The position numbers were made by a program, and so were the translations under genes. A DNA stretch of 64,000 bases from Nitrincola sp. A-D6. GTDB taxonomy: Bacteria > Pseudomonadota > Gammaproteobacteria > Pseudomonadales > Balneatricaceae. The stretch lies in NCBI RefSeq assembly GCF_000764495.1, contig NZ_JRLB01000042.1, positions 1-64,000 of the forward strand. Direction: 5' to 3'. Positions 14,750-23,080 of this stretch are shown here, piece by piece. Position 1 is the first letter of the stretch, and the number at the start of each line of letters is the position of its first letter. Under the pieces are notes generated by a model. It made no database searches and was not told the origin of the DNA. It was given only the letters and a program-made list of their open reading frames with translations.

Positions 14750-15136
14750 ATGAGAAATAACAAAAAACCCGGCTTTGGGGAAAGCCGGGCTCAGAAGAAA
14801 TTTACCAATTCAGACAATCTTCATAATAGCACCATACCTGCCAGCATACCAACACTCGGCGAGATTATGAGTACCCGGGAATCAGCCATTGCACACCTAT
14901 TCCCAGTAAAAGCTAAAAAGTGTGCCGAGTGCAAAAAGCCGCTTAACAAAAGAACTAGGCGACGAGTGGTTATATTTCGCACAGTCAATGGTCATCCGTG
15001 TTTGAGTGCATTCCAGTTGTGCAAAAAATGCAGGGCACAAGCAGAGGCCGACTCATCCAAGACGCCGGTTATATTACGTGATATGGCAGCGGCTGATTAT
15101 ATATTTACCAACGACAGTGTAGACGGGGTGCACTAA
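14750..15136 (+). CDS. Element protein with CxxC pairs (zinc-finger-like)
   Basis: 128 residues from ATG 14750; an internal ATG at 14868 with good context would give an 88-residue protein (MSTRESAIAHLFPVKAKK). The conserved core has two cysteine pairs, KKCAECKKPLN and LCKKCRAQAEAD, which could hold one zinc ion. The N-terminal part resembles the leader of Ash/AlpA-region proteins of P4-like elements and is encoded over a strong hairpin at 14765-14792. It lies directly upstream of the primase gene and is probably co-transcribed with it. Exact function is unknown. Confidence 0.65.
   Translation: MRNNKKPGFGESRAQKKFTNSDNLHNSTIPASIPTLGEIMSTRESAIAHLFPVKAKKCAECKKPLNKRTRRRVVIFRTVNGHPCLSAFQLCKKCRAQAEADSSKTPVILRDMAAADYIFTNDSVDGVH
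14762..14794 (-). terminator. Strong hairpin, terminator-like on the minus strand
   Basis: CCCGGCTTT and AAAGCCGGG form a 9-bp stem around a short loop. Read on the minus strand the hairpin is followed by a T run (complement of CAAAAAA), the form of an intrinsic terminator. No minus-strand gene is seen nearby, so it may terminate an antisense or small RNA, or act as a plus-strand RNA structure before the replication genes. Confidence 0.5.
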
Positions 15137-15137
15137 T

Positions 15138-17468
15138 ATGCGACTCCCCTTCTACTCTACCGTCACCTGTACCAGACCGGCTAAAAACATAGGTCTTAAT
15201 GACTTATTGGCAATGGCTAGCGCCCCAAGCATTGGCCCCAAGAATGCCGCGGCTGCTATAACGCCGTTTCACTCTGACGGCAAAACCAAGGATCATGCTG
15301 AATCCGCACTTTATTCGTTATTAGTAATCGATCACGATAATGACCACTTAAATCGGGATCAACTATCAGGACGTTATGATGCTTTTGAATGTGCCTATTT
15401 GGCTTTTACAACGTCGAGTCATTTACTAGACGGTAAAGGTCGTCGCTGGAAAGTCATCATCATTTTAGCCGAAGCTGTTACCCATGCCCAATACATTGAA
15501 TTGGCTGGAGGGCTGGCGCTAATGATGGGCGCTGATGACGCCCAGGCACGTGGAACACAGGTCTTTTACGCGCCTAATAAACTGTCGGCCAATTCGCCTT
15601 ATGAGTTTATCGACTGCACAAATCGCCCCGCACTGGAGTCTAACCACTGGCTGGCAGAAGCCGCGATGGCATGCATGGAAGCGGCGAAGCCCCAAACCCC
15701 TGCTAAACCCCAACCAAAGCCGCGCAATGTGAGCGATGACAACGGCATCATTACCAAGATATGCGCTGCGTACTCCATGAACGACCTGCTTGAGAGCGCA
15801 GGCTATAAGAAACGCGGATCAAAATACCTAAGTCCTAACAGCAGCACTGGCGCGCCTGGCGTTGTCGTACTAGAGCGCGATGGCAAAGAGCTTGTCTATA
15901 GCCATCACAGCGCTAGTGATCCGCTAAGCCGTGAGAATCACAACGGCCATGCGCTAGATACGTTCGATGTGGCCGTAGCGCTTTTCTATGGTGGCGATGA
16001 TCGGACCGCGCTTGCTGCTGAGGCCGCGAAGCTAGACCCCCAAGGGCAAAGGGATCGCCAGCGGGCTTTCATGGCTGAGCAGAGAGCGGCCGCGTTTGGC
16101 ACACCAGCAGCGGCACCGCAAACCGACTTAGACCTAGCACACCAGTTAGCAGCCGAGATCACTCCAGAGAACGTGCTAACCGATCCGGTTGGCGTGTGGT
16201 ATTGGTCAAATAATGGCGTGTGGTCATGTCAAGATGACCGTGCAGTTAAGCAATGGGTACAGAATTTTATTACGGGTAAGGTTGATCGAATCGGCAAGAG
16301 TAAAGTTGACAGCATTGCTGACTTATTTAAAAACCATACCTATAAAAGCCATCACGAATTCGATATTGGCCCTCCTGAATGTGTCAACGCTATTAATGGC
16401 GAGATTACGTTAATTAATGGCGCGTGGTCGGTACAGCCTCATAACCGTGAACATTACCGTACAACACAAATCCCTGTCAGTTATAACGCCAATGCTCCCG
16501 CGCCAAGATTCAATCAATTTATGGTTGAAATTTTTAATGGTGATAATGATGCATCTGATAAGCGTACCGCGCTATTAGAAATGATTGGCTATTCCTTAAT
16601 GGCACATTGTCGACACGAGAAATTCATCATCCTAGTGGGCAGCGGTGCTAATGGTAAAAGCGTTTTATTAGCCGTTCTTGAGGCGCTGCTAGGCAGTCGT
16701 AACGTCGCTGGTGTTCAGCCTTCCCAATTTGGCCGCAGTTTCCAGCGCGCTCATTTGCATAGCAAATTGGCAAATATTGTTACTGAGATTAGGCAGGGTG
16801 AAATAATTGATGACGCAAGTTTGAAAGGGATTGTGTCAGGCGAACCAACGACCGTAGAGCATAAGTTTAAAAATCCCTTCGTTATGCGCCCATTTTCTAC
16901 TTGCTGGTTTGGCACTAACCACATGCCACACACCCGAGACTTTTCGGATGCGTTGTTTAGGCGTGCCCTGGTGGTGGAGTTCAACAACCGCTTCAAGCCA
17001 GCGCTTGGCAACTGCGACCCACAACTAAAAGACAAACTGCTAGATGAATTACCGGGCATTTTACGCTTGTCCCTGGATGCTTACGCCAAAGCTGTAGCCA
17101 ATGGCTTTACTACGCCAACGAGTTGTCAGAGCGCTAAAGAGCGATGGCGCTTGGAAGCTGATCAAGTCGCACAGTTTATTGAGTCGGAATGTGAGCCGGT
17201 AGCTGGGGAGCGTATTCCACCACAGCAGCTATTCAATGCATACCGCGTTTGGGCCGGTGATAACGGCATTCAGAAAAAGCTTACACAGCGCTCATTCTTA
17301 GATCGACTTGTATCACTCGGATACGAAAGGCAGAAATCTAGCGGCATCAGGTACATCTGTGGCCTTAAGTACCTTCGTGTCATTAGCCATTCTGGTGTGG
17401 TCGATAGGGACGGGAGGGACGCAAGGGACGGTGAAAGCGAGATAAGTATTAACTTTGAAAATCAATAA
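15138..17468 (+). CDS. P4-type primase-helicase
   Basis: 776 residues. The N-terminal part (about 1-200) looks like a primase-polymerase domain, with acidic LLVIDHDNDHLN and a later RWKVIII. The C-terminal half has the D5_N region (from about residue 330) and a superfamily 3 helicase: Walker A in LVGSGANGKSVLL (about residue 505), Walker B region around IVTEIRQGEIIDDASLKG and a sensor-like WFGTNHMP. The tail (RSFLDRLVSLGYERQKSSG) is the usual winged-helix end that binds the origin. It primes and unwinds DNA for replication of the element. Start ATG 15138 follows the preceding stop by one base. The last codons contain the repeat described at 17406-17430. Confidence 0.9.
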   Translation: MRLPFYSTVTCTRPAKNIGLNDLLAMASAPSIGPKNAAAAITPFHSDGKTKDHAESALYSLLVIDHDNDHLNRDQLSGRYDAFECAYLAFTTSSHLLDGKGRRWKVIIILAEAVTHAQYIELAGGLALMMGADDAQARGTQVFYAPNKLSANSPYEFIDCTNRPALESNHWLAEAAMACMEAAKPQTPAKPQPKPRNVSDDNGIITKICAAYSMNDLLESAGYKKRGSKYLSPNSSTGAPGVVVLERDGKELVYSHHSASDPLSRENHNGHALDTFDVAVALFYGGDDRTALAAEAAKLDPQGQRDRQRAFMAEQRAAAFGTPAAAPQTDLDLAHQLAAEITPENVLTDPVGVWYWSNNGVWSCQDDRAVKQWVQNFITGKVDRIGKSKVDSIADLFKNHTYKSHHEFDIGPPECVNAINGEITLINGAWSVQPHNREHYRTTQIPVSYNANAPAPRFNQFMVEIFNGDNDASDKRTALLEMIGYSLMAHCRHEKFIILVGSGANGKSVLLAVLEALLGSRNVAGVQPSQFGRSFQRAHLHSKLANIVTEIRQGEIIDDASLKGIVSGEPTTVEHKFKNPFVMRPFSTCWFGTNHMPHTRDFSDALFRRALVVEFNNRFKPALGNCDPQLKDKLLDELPGILRLSLDAYAKAVANGFTTPTSCQSAKERWRLEADQVAQFIESECEPVAGERIPPQQLFNAYRVWAGDNGIQKKLTQRSFLDRLVSLGYERQKSSGIRYICGLKYLRVISHSGVVDRDGRDARDGESEISINFENQ
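17406..17430 (+). repeat. Three AGGGACG direct repeats, 9-bp period
   Basis: AGGGACG occurs at 17406, 17415 and 17424, exactly 9 bases apart, inside the last codons of the primase gene. The same heptamer occurs inverted at 17530 and 17539 (a third, imperfect, at 17548). Regular short repeats next to a P4-type primase gene are typical of iterons, so this is a candidate replication origin. Confidence 0.6.
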
Positions 17469-17735
17469 ATAAAGGAATTATAAATTATGGAAATGAATAT
17501 GTGTGTAGTAGGGGTAATGTCGGTTCAACCGTCCCTTGCGTCCCTTGCGCCCCTCTATACACACCTACCTAGACCGGCTAAGGCAACAGGGAAATACTAT
17601 TTGCTCATAAATGCATATATACGAGCCATGTAAAAAACCATGCTGAGCAGGCGTGGCATGGCAGTTTGAACAAATCACACTGGGGTACTTGTGATAATTA
17701 GCGTGAACCAACCAACACTAAACGAAGGTGAAACC
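17469..17735 (+). other. Candidate replication-origin region, possible 48-codon ORF
   Basis: Lies between the primase and the coiled-coil gene. It holds inverted copies of the AGGGACG heptamer (CGTCCCT at 17530 and 17539, CGCCCCT at 17548). A small open frame from ATG 17487 (MEMNMCVVGVMSVQ, 48 codons) crosses the repeats, with AAAGGA upstream. It could be translated, but its sequence follows the repeats and I do not call it a gene. Confidence 0.5.
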
Positions 17736-18341
17736 ATGAACGAAGTAGAAAAACTAAACCAGAAAATCAACGATGCTAAAAACGCTGCGCGTGTTGCTGT
17801 TGAAAACGCCGCACAGGCACAGCGCGACTACGACGATGCTATCGAGACCGGAGATATTAGCCGCGCTGATGAAGCTTTGCAGGCCAAGGCCGCAGCCGAG
17901 CGCCAGCAACAGATTCACTCTGACCACGCCGCGGCGCTGGAGAGCCGACGCAAGGAAGCCGAGCGCACCGACCTCACGCCCGTTGCGCTGGAGGCCATGG
18001 ACACCGCCCGCAATGCCGTCGATGCCGAGCGGGAAGCGTATCACCGTTTCACAAATGCGCTAGGCGAATTGCAAGGTGCTTCGGATGCGTTACGCAATGC
18101 CTATCGTGCCGGTGACAACGCACTAGAGAGCGCCAAGCAGGCGCTAAAGGATGCGCACCTATATGAGCATGATGCAGTGGAGCGTCCGCGCCTGGAGGTC
18201 AATATTGAGGCCATCCGCGAATTGGCTCTAAAAGCACCGCAAATTAAACAACACCATGAAGGCATTCAGCATATTGACCTTGCCTCTTTAAGGAAGCCAT
18301 GGACACCACCCCACACAACAGAACCGGTTAAGGAGTATTGA
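17736..18341 (+). CDS. Coiled-coil element protein, unknown function
   Basis: 201 residues from ATG 17736, preceded by GAAGGTGAAA. Nearly the whole protein is predicted helical and rich in Ala, Glu, Arg and Gln (heptad-like stretches such as ALQAKAAAERQQQ and ESAKQALKDAH), so it is probably an extended coiled coil. The C-terminus ends with Pro/Thr (KPWTPPHTTEPVKEY). No signal peptide. Similar short coiled-coil genes follow the primase in P4-like elements, but I know no function. It is followed at once by the small basic protein gene. Confidence 0.65.
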   Translation: MNEVEKLNQKINDAKNAARVAVENAAQAQRDYDDAIETGDISRADEALQAKAAAERQQQIHSDHAAALESRRKEAERTDLTPVALEAMDTARNAVDAEREAYHRFTNALGELQGASDALRNAYRAGDNALESAKQALKDAHLYEHDAVERPRLEVNIEAIRELALKAPQIKQHHEGIQHIDLASLRKPWTPPHTTEPVKEY

Positions 18342-18342
18342 T

Positions 18343-18599
18343 ATGGGTAAGCGATCACAGCGAGTAGCAGCAAGTAAACGAGCAAGCGCTGATAGTGGCC
18401 GTAAAAAGGCTCTCCACTTGTGGGAGACACAGCAGAGCAAGCCCAAAGGCAAAGGTTGGACGATGTGCTAGCCCAGCTCTCAAAGCGACAAAGTAAGCCC
18501 ACTATGATGATGGACTGTGCCAGCGACCGAATACCGTTTGGTACCGTGCCGGACTCTAGCCCCGCTGCAACGAAACGACGACTATGGCCCAATGCATAA
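18343..18599 (+). CDS. Small basic element protein (frameshift near 18452)
   Basis: Starts at ATG 18343 after AAGGAG, one base after the preceding stop. The first 34 residues are basic (MGKRSQRVAASKRASADSG). In the given frame it stops after 42 codons, but one more A in the AAA run near 18452 joins it to RLDDVLAQLSKRQSKP and an end at TAA 18597-18599, just before the terminator. The corrected product has about 85 residues. No family recognised. The position of the terminator supports the longer form. Confidence 0.55.
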
Positions 18600-18604
18600 A
18601 TGCC

Positions 18605-18633
18605 AAGCCGCCCAATTGAGGCGGCTTTTTTTT
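18605..18633 (+). terminator. Intrinsic terminator at the end of the element operon
   Basis: AAGCCGCC and GGCGGCTT form an 8-bp stem with a 6-7 base loop, followed by eight T residues. It closes the plus-strand gene run of the element before the right arm repeat. Confidence 0.85.
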
Positions 18634-18638
18634 GATAA

Positions 18639-18664
18639 TTCTCTTACATCTGCCGTTACATACC
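18639..18664. repeat. Right copy of 26-bp terminal repeat (probable integrase arm site)
   Basis: Identical to 12391-12416 in the same orientation, about 55 bases before the tRNA-Leu att repeat. Confidence 0.7.
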
Positions 18665-18718
18665 ACTGATCGATAAAAAGGGCAGCGCAGAAAGATATAT
18701 GTAAATGCTTGATTTTAT

Positions 18719-18804
18719 TGGTGCCCCGAACCGGACTCGAACCGGTACAGCCTTTCAGCCGAGGGATTTTAAGTCCCTTGTGTCTACCAATTTCACCATC
18801 GGGC
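18719..18804 (-). tRNA. tRNA-Leu(UAA), intact
   Basis: 86 nt with encoded CCA, acceptor GCCCGAT/GTTCGGGGC-type pairing, long variable arm and anticodon TAA in the GACTTAAAATCC loop. The 3' 59 bases (18719-18777) are duplicated at 12217-12275 and act as the attachment site of the element, whose integration keeps the tRNA intact. It is the first gene of a Leu-Cys-Gly tRNA group upstream of pgsA's 3' side. Confidence 0.95.
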
Positions 18805-18861
18805 TGAACGTCGCTGGAACTGTGCCGGCGATTATTTTGTGGCATGGTGCAGAAAAGAGAA

Positions 18862-18935
18862 TGGAGGCTGGAGTCGGAATCGAACCGGCGTACACGGAGT
18901 TGCAGTCCGCTGCATGACCACTCTGCCATCCAGCC
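18862..18935 (-). tRNA. tRNA-Cys(GCA)
   Basis: 74 nt with encoded CCA; GGCTGGA acceptor pairs with TCCAGCC, and the anticodon is GCA within GGACTGCAACTCC. Lies between tRNA-Leu and tRNA-Gly. Confidence 0.95.
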
Positions 18936-18981
18936 TTAACTCTCTTTGCTTTATTACTTTAAATCAGACAAGTGTCTGATT

Positions 18982-19057
<76 letters not shown>

Positions 19058-19143
19058 AACGCAATCAAGTGGGGCGTATTATAGAGATGTGAGCCTAGGT
19101 GTCAACTGATTTTAGTAAATGATACTGCTTAAAGATTAACCAC

Positions 19144-19692
19144 TTATATATCTTCACTCAGCAATGGCCAGGCCGCGCGCAAATACACAAACATCGACCA
19201 GAGTGTTAACAAAGCGGCGCCATAAAGCGTCATTATGCCGACCCAGGACAGGATTGAAAAGGGTGGTACCGCAATCAATACCAGGATTGCAATCATCTGC
19301 AGGGTGGTTTTTACCTTGCCGATCATCGATACCCCTACGCGGGTACGCTCACCGATTTCGGCCATCCACTCACGCAGGGCTGATATAACGATTTCCCGAC
19401 CGATAATCACTACCGCTGGAATGGTCACCAAAGGCGTGGCGTAGGTTTCAACCAGTACCACCAGGGCCACTGCAACCATAAGCTTGTCGGCGACCGGATC
19501 CAGAAAGGCACCGAAGGGTGTATGCTGATCCAGTCGGCGTGCCAGGTAGCCATCCAGCCAGTCGGTCAGTGCCGCCAATCCGAAGATAGCCGCGGCTATC
19601 CAGGGTGACCAGAAGCCTGGGATGTAATAAATCGCTACAAACACCGGTATCAGACAAATTCTGAGCAGTGTCAGCAGATTAGGGATTTTCAT
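19144..19692 (-). CDS. pgsA: CDP-diacylglycerol-glycerol-3-phosphate 3-phosphatidyltransferase
   Basis: Catalyses the committed step to phosphatidylglycerol, joining CDP-diacylglycerol and glycerol 3-phosphate at the inner membrane. The CDP-alcohol phosphotransferase signature is complete in DWLDGYLARRLDQHTPFGA then FLDPVADK. There are about four hydrophobic segments. Length 182 residues, as usual. ATG 19692 (MKIPNLLTLLR) matches the family start; ATG 19704 is four codons upstream. Lies 27 bases after uvrC and upstream of the Gly/Cys/Leu tRNAs, the usual order. Confidence 0.95.
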   Translation of the reverse strand: MKIPNLLTLLRICLIPVFVAIYYIPGFWSPWIAAAIFGLAALTDWLDGYLARRLDQHTPFGAFLDPVADKLMVAVALVVLVETYATPLVTIPAVVIIGREIVISALREWMAEIGERTRVGVSMIGKVKTTLQMIAILVLIAVPPFSILSWVGIMTLYGAALLTLWSMFVYLRAAWPLLSEDI

Positions 19693-19719
19693 GGAAAACA
19701 GCATGGATGCTGGTCCTTT

Positions 19720-21570
19720 TCAACTGTCGGGATGCAGGCACAACCAGATTTCCTGTGCCAACTTAGCGCTTATGGTAGAGACTTTTGCAATTTCTTCAAT
19801 ACTTGCATTCTCTATCTCCTTGATACTGCCGAAATATTTTAACAGTTCACGGCGGCGTTTCTGCCCAATACCGGGAATATCCTCCAAAAGAGAGCGTTTA
19901 CGTACCTTGGCACGTCGTGCGCGGTGGCCGGTGATGGCGAACCGATGGGCTTCATCACGGATATGCTGAAGCAAATGCAGTGCGCCAGAGTCAGCCGGTA
20001 TGACCGATTCTTCGCCTGTCTGGCCATTCACCAGAAACTCAAACCCCGCTTTGCGGGTGGTGCCCTTGGCGATGCCTATCACGGTCACTTCGGTGATCTG
20101 TAAGGATTCGAGTACCGTCATCGCCTGAGACACCTGGCCTTTACCACCATCGATAATCAGTAGATCCGGTAGTTTGCCCTCGCCTTTCTTCAGCCGGGTG
20201 TAGCGACGTTCCAGTGCCTGCTGCATGGCGGCGTAGTCATCACCGGCAGTAATACCCTCTATATTGAAATGACGGTAATCGGATTTGAGTGGTCCATTCT
20301 CATCGAACACCACACAGGACGCCACAGTGGCCTCCCCTGAGCTATGGCTGATATCAAAACACTCCATGCGCCGGATCGCCGTGTCAAAATCAAGCAGATC
20401 CTGCAGCGCCAGAAAACGGTTGCTGATGTTCTGTTTGCTTGCCAGGTGGCTGACTAACTGTTGATTGGCATTGGTTTGCGCTAAGCGCTGCCAGCCCGCT
20501 CTATCACTGCGCACCTTGTGGGTAATCTGAACCCGCTTCCCGGTTTTTTCAGTGAGTGCCTGGCTGATTACATCGGCATCTTCCAGTGCGAAGGGCAAAA
20601 TAATACTGGCAGGTACTTCCCTGGCGCCATTCAGGTAGAACTGGGCAATAAAGGATGACAACAGCTCACTTTCCGAGCCTTCCAGCGACAGCTTGGGGTG
20701 GTAGGCTTTGCTGCCGATAATACGGCCGCCGCGAACAAACAGGGCATGTATGGAGATGCTGCCGGAGTTGATTGCACAACCAAACACATCCGCTTCCCCG
20801 CCGCTGCCGGATACATACTGCTGTTCCTGCACCTGGCGCAGCGCCGAGATTTGATCACGCAGTTCGGCGGCCAGTTCAAAATTAAGGCTGGTGGCTGCTT
20901 TATCCATACGCTCGGCCAGCTCAGCGGTTACCGCCTGGTTTTTACCTTCCAGAAACATGCTGGCATGGCGCAGGTCTTCGGCATACTGGGCTTTATCTAT
21001 CAAACCCACACAAGGAGCGGTGCAGCGTTTAATCTGGTGCTGCAGACAAGGGCGCGAGCGGTTGCGGTAAAAACTGTCTTCACACTGGCGGATTTTGAAC
21101 AGTTTCTGCAACAGATTCAGGCTTTCACGTACCGCGCCACCACTGGGGAAGGGGCCGAAATACTGGCCTTTGGCTTTTTTGGCGCCACGGTGAAAACGTA
21201 CCGCCGGAAAATCGTCTGTCGCCGAAATAAATATATACGGGTAGGATTTGTCGTCACGCAGCAGAATATTGTAGGGAGGTCGCTGCGCCTTGATCAGATT
21301 TTGCTCTAACAGCAGGGCTTCGGTTTCGCTGTGAGTCAGGGTGACTTCTATACGACGGATATGTGAAACCAGTGCGCGGGTTTTGGTACCCTGCCCTGAA
21401 CTGCGAAAATAACTGCTGACGCGGTTTTTAAGATTGCGCGCTTTGCCAACATAAAGGATTTTATCGTGTTTATCATACATTTGATAAACACCGGGTCGAC
21501 TGCTCAGGTTAGCCAGAAAGGCTTTACTGTCGAAACTGTCCTGTTCCTGTTCCTGATCGGTAGCGCTCAT
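19720..21570 (-). CDS. uvrC: Excinuclease ABC subunit C
   Basis: 616 residues. Makes the two incisions in nucleotide excision repair, together with UvrB. Domains in order: GIY-YIG nuclease (PGVYQMYDKHDKILYVGKARNL, residues about 30-50), a cysteine cluster (CLQHQIKRCTAPC), the UVR UvrB-binding motif (SLNFELAAELRDQISAL, about 210), the RNase H-like 3' incision domain (LLIIDGGKGQVSQA, about 460) and C-terminal helix-hairpin-helix (LEDIPGIGQKRRRELLKYFG). The length is normal. Co-oriented with and just upstream of pgsA. Confidence 0.97.
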   Translation of the reverse strand: MSATDQEQEQDSFDSKAFLANLSSRPGVYQMYDKHDKILYVGKARNLKNRVSSYFRSSGQGTKTRALVSHIRRIEVTLTHSETEALLLEQNLIKAQRPPYNILLRDDKSYPYIFISATDDFPAVRFHRGAKKAKGQYFGPFPSGGAVRESLNLLQKLFKIRQCEDSFYRNRSRPCLQHQIKRCTAPCVGLIDKAQYAEDLRHASMFLEGKNQAVTAELAERMDKAATSLNFELAAELRDQISALRQVQEQQYVSGSGGEADVFGCAINSGSISIHALFVRGGRIIGSKAYHPKLSLEGSESELLSSFIAQFYLNGAREVPASIILPFALEDADVISQALTEKTGKRVQITHKVRSDRAGWQRLAQTNANQQLVSHLASKQNISNRFLALQDLLDFDTAIRRMECFDISHSSGEATVASCVVFDENGPLKSDYRHFNIEGITAGDDYAAMQQALERRYTRLKKGEGKLPDLLIIDGGKGQVSQAMTVLESLQITEVTVIGIAKGTTRKAGFEFLVNGQTGEESVIPADSGALHLLQHIRDEAHRFAITGHRARRAKVRKRSLLEDIPGIGQKRRRELLKYFGSIKEIENASIEEIAKVSTISAKLAQEIWLCLHPDS

Positions 21571-21574
21571 CGGC

Positions 21575-21886
21575 TCAGGATTTTAACGCCAGACGCTTGT
21601 TGGCATTCATGTGCACATGCGTGGCTTCCTTGTGAATTTCCTGTAACTGCTCACGGGTTTCATCGGTAATACCGGCACCCCTGGACAGGGACACTTCAAG
21701 AAATACCCCGATTTCGGCGTAATAATAAATACGGGCATTAAATGAACGCGCCCGTTTCAACTTGCTCAGTGACATCTGCGCGCCATTCACCAGAATGGTA
21801 TTGATATCGTTATCTGACAGTAACGGATGACGTTGCGCATCAACGGGGGGTGTTTCGGTCTGGCTGAGTCTTTTAGATCGATGCAT
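21575..21886 (-). CDS. Conserved-looking small protein, unknown function
   Basis: 103 residues from ATG 21886, ending 4 bases before the uvrC start, so probably in the same transcript. It is soluble and basic, with no recognised domain. The segment FNARIYYYAEIGVFLEVSLSRG and the end HMNANKRLALKS give no functional clue. Tight spacing to uvrC and ordinary codon use support a real gene. Confidence 0.65.
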   Translation of the reverse strand: MHRSKRLSQTETPPVDAQRHPLLSDNDINTILVNGAQMSLSKLKRARSFNARIYYYAEIGVFLEVSLSRGAGITDETREQLQEIHKEATHVHMNANKRLALKS

Positions 21887-21953
21887 GGATTGAATCCCGG
21901 GGTTGGTTTGTCACAGACCGTTAATCTGACACGGCCTGCAACTTTTTCAGCAA

Positions 21954-22097
21954 TTACTTATCGCTTGCGGCCGCTGCATCTTTGGCAATCGCCTTTTTCA
22001 GGAACAGGCTACCAAAAACAGTAATGGCCACCACACCGACAATCACGGCCAGGCTGGGTGCAAGTGAAATCATGCTGTATTTATCAATGAACGACAT
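21954..22097 (-). CDS. Small single-pass membrane protein (47 aa)
   Basis: A short frame from ATG 22097 (preceded by AAAGGTAC) to TAA 21954. MSFIDKYSMISLAPSLAVI leads into a hydrophobic helix (VIVGVVAITVFGSLFL) with a Lys-rich, Ala-rich tail. One transmembrane segment is predicted. No family is recognised. The clean ribosome binding site and hydrophobic pattern support translation, but no homology can be checked here. Confidence 0.55.
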   Translation of the reverse strand: MSFIDKYSMISLAPSLAVIVGVVAITVFGSLFLKKAIAKDAAAASDK

Positions 22098-22167
22098 AGA
22101 AAGTACCTTTGCTTTTTTAATGAAATGAGCCGGGTCTTGTTGCCCGTTGGGTCGCGATTATAGAGTA

Positions 22168-23040
22168 TTAACGACCAGTCTCAAATCTTTTCAGCAAGCT
22201 GGAGGTATCCCAGCGTCCACCACCGCGCTGCTGCACTTCAGCATAAAACTGATCTACCAGGGCGGTAACCGGCAGTTGTGCGCCATTATTTCGCGCTTCA
22301 TTCAGGGTGATGTTCAGATCTTTGCGCATCCAGTCCACGGCAAAACCAAAGTCAAACTCGCCTTGCAGCATGGTTTTATGCCGGTTGCTCATCTGCCAGG
22401 AACCGGCGGCGCCGTGCTGAATAACATCAAACACTTTTTCGCCATCCAGGCCAGACTTCTCAATAAAGTGCACGGCTTCTGCCAGGCCCTGCACCAGACC
22501 GGCAATACAGATCTGATTAACCATCTTGGCTAGCTGCCCTGCACCTGGGCCGCCAATCAGTTTTTGTGATTTGGCATAGCTGGCAATAACCGCTTCAGCT
22601 TGCTGATATACCGTTTCATCACCACCGATCATCACACTGAGTACGCCATTTTCTGCACCCGCCTGACCACCGGATACCGGCGCATCCAGAAAACCTATGC
22701 CTCGCTCTGTCGCCGCTTGATAGAGTTCCCGTGCTACTTCAGCCGAGGCGGTGGTGTGATCTACCAGAATCGAGCCGGCTTTCATTCCTGCAAGCACACC
22801 GGTTTCAGCCAGTGTGACTGAGCGCAGGTCTTCATCATTGCCGACACAGACAAACACCAGCTCAGCCCCTTCAGCGGCTTCTGCTGGTGTTAGACCTGAA
22901 CGGCCGCCATGTTGCTTAACCCAGCTTTCCGCTTTAGCGGCAGTGCGGTTATACACACACACATTGTGACCTTTGGCGGCCAGATGTCCCGCCATGGGAA
23001 AGCCCATCGTGCCCAGGCCGATAAATGCTACGTTTGCCAT
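22168..23040 (-). CDS. NAD(P)-dependent beta-hydroxyacid dehydrogenase (HIBADH / tartronate semialdehyde reductase family)
   Basis: 290 residues from ATG 23040 (MANVAFIGLGTMGFPMA); the open frame extends upstream but the Rossmann motif fixes this start. The family signature DAPVSGGQAGAENG and catalytic Lys in GAGQLAKMVNQ (about residue 170) are present. It oxidises or reduces short beta-hydroxyacids with NAD(P); the exact substrate (3-hydroxyisobutyrate or tartronate semialdehyde) cannot be decided. Downstream of mtnN with 41 bases between. Confidence 0.88.
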   Translation of the reverse strand: MANVAFIGLGTMGFPMAGHLAAKGHNVCVYNRTAAKAESWVKQHGGRSGLTPAEAAEGAELVFVCVGNDEDLRSVTLAETGVLAGMKAGSILVDHTTASAEVARELYQAATERGIGFLDAPVSGGQAGAENGVLSVMIGGDETVYQQAEAVIASYAKSQKLIGGPGAGQLAKMVNQICIAGLVQGLAEAVHFIEKSGLDGEKVFDVIQHGAAGSWQMSNRHKTMLQGEFDFGFAVDWMRKDLNITLNEARNNGAQLPVTALVDQFYAEVQQRGGGRWDTSSLLKRFETGR

Positions 23041-23080
23041 GCTGTACCCCTGTTTAATGCTGTAACACTGCCACAATCGA

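Larger units (their letters stand above)
12217..18777 (+). mobile_element. tRNA-Leu-integrated element, phage-satellite-like (6.5 kb)
   Basis: Bounded by 59-bp direct repeats of the tRNA-Leu(UAA) 3' end. A second, internal pair of identical 26-bp repeats (12391-12416 and 18639-18664) lies near each end and probably serves as integrase arm sites. All genes are on the plus strand: integrase, orf231, AlpA-like regulator, zinc-finger-like protein, P4-type primase-helicase, coiled-coil protein, small basic protein. No capsid, tail, terminase, lysis, relaxase or conjugation gene is seen. Own replication genes without structural genes fit a P4-like satellite or a small integrative mobilizable element. 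Both the integrase and the AlpA-like gene have single-base shifts. Confidence 0.85.
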
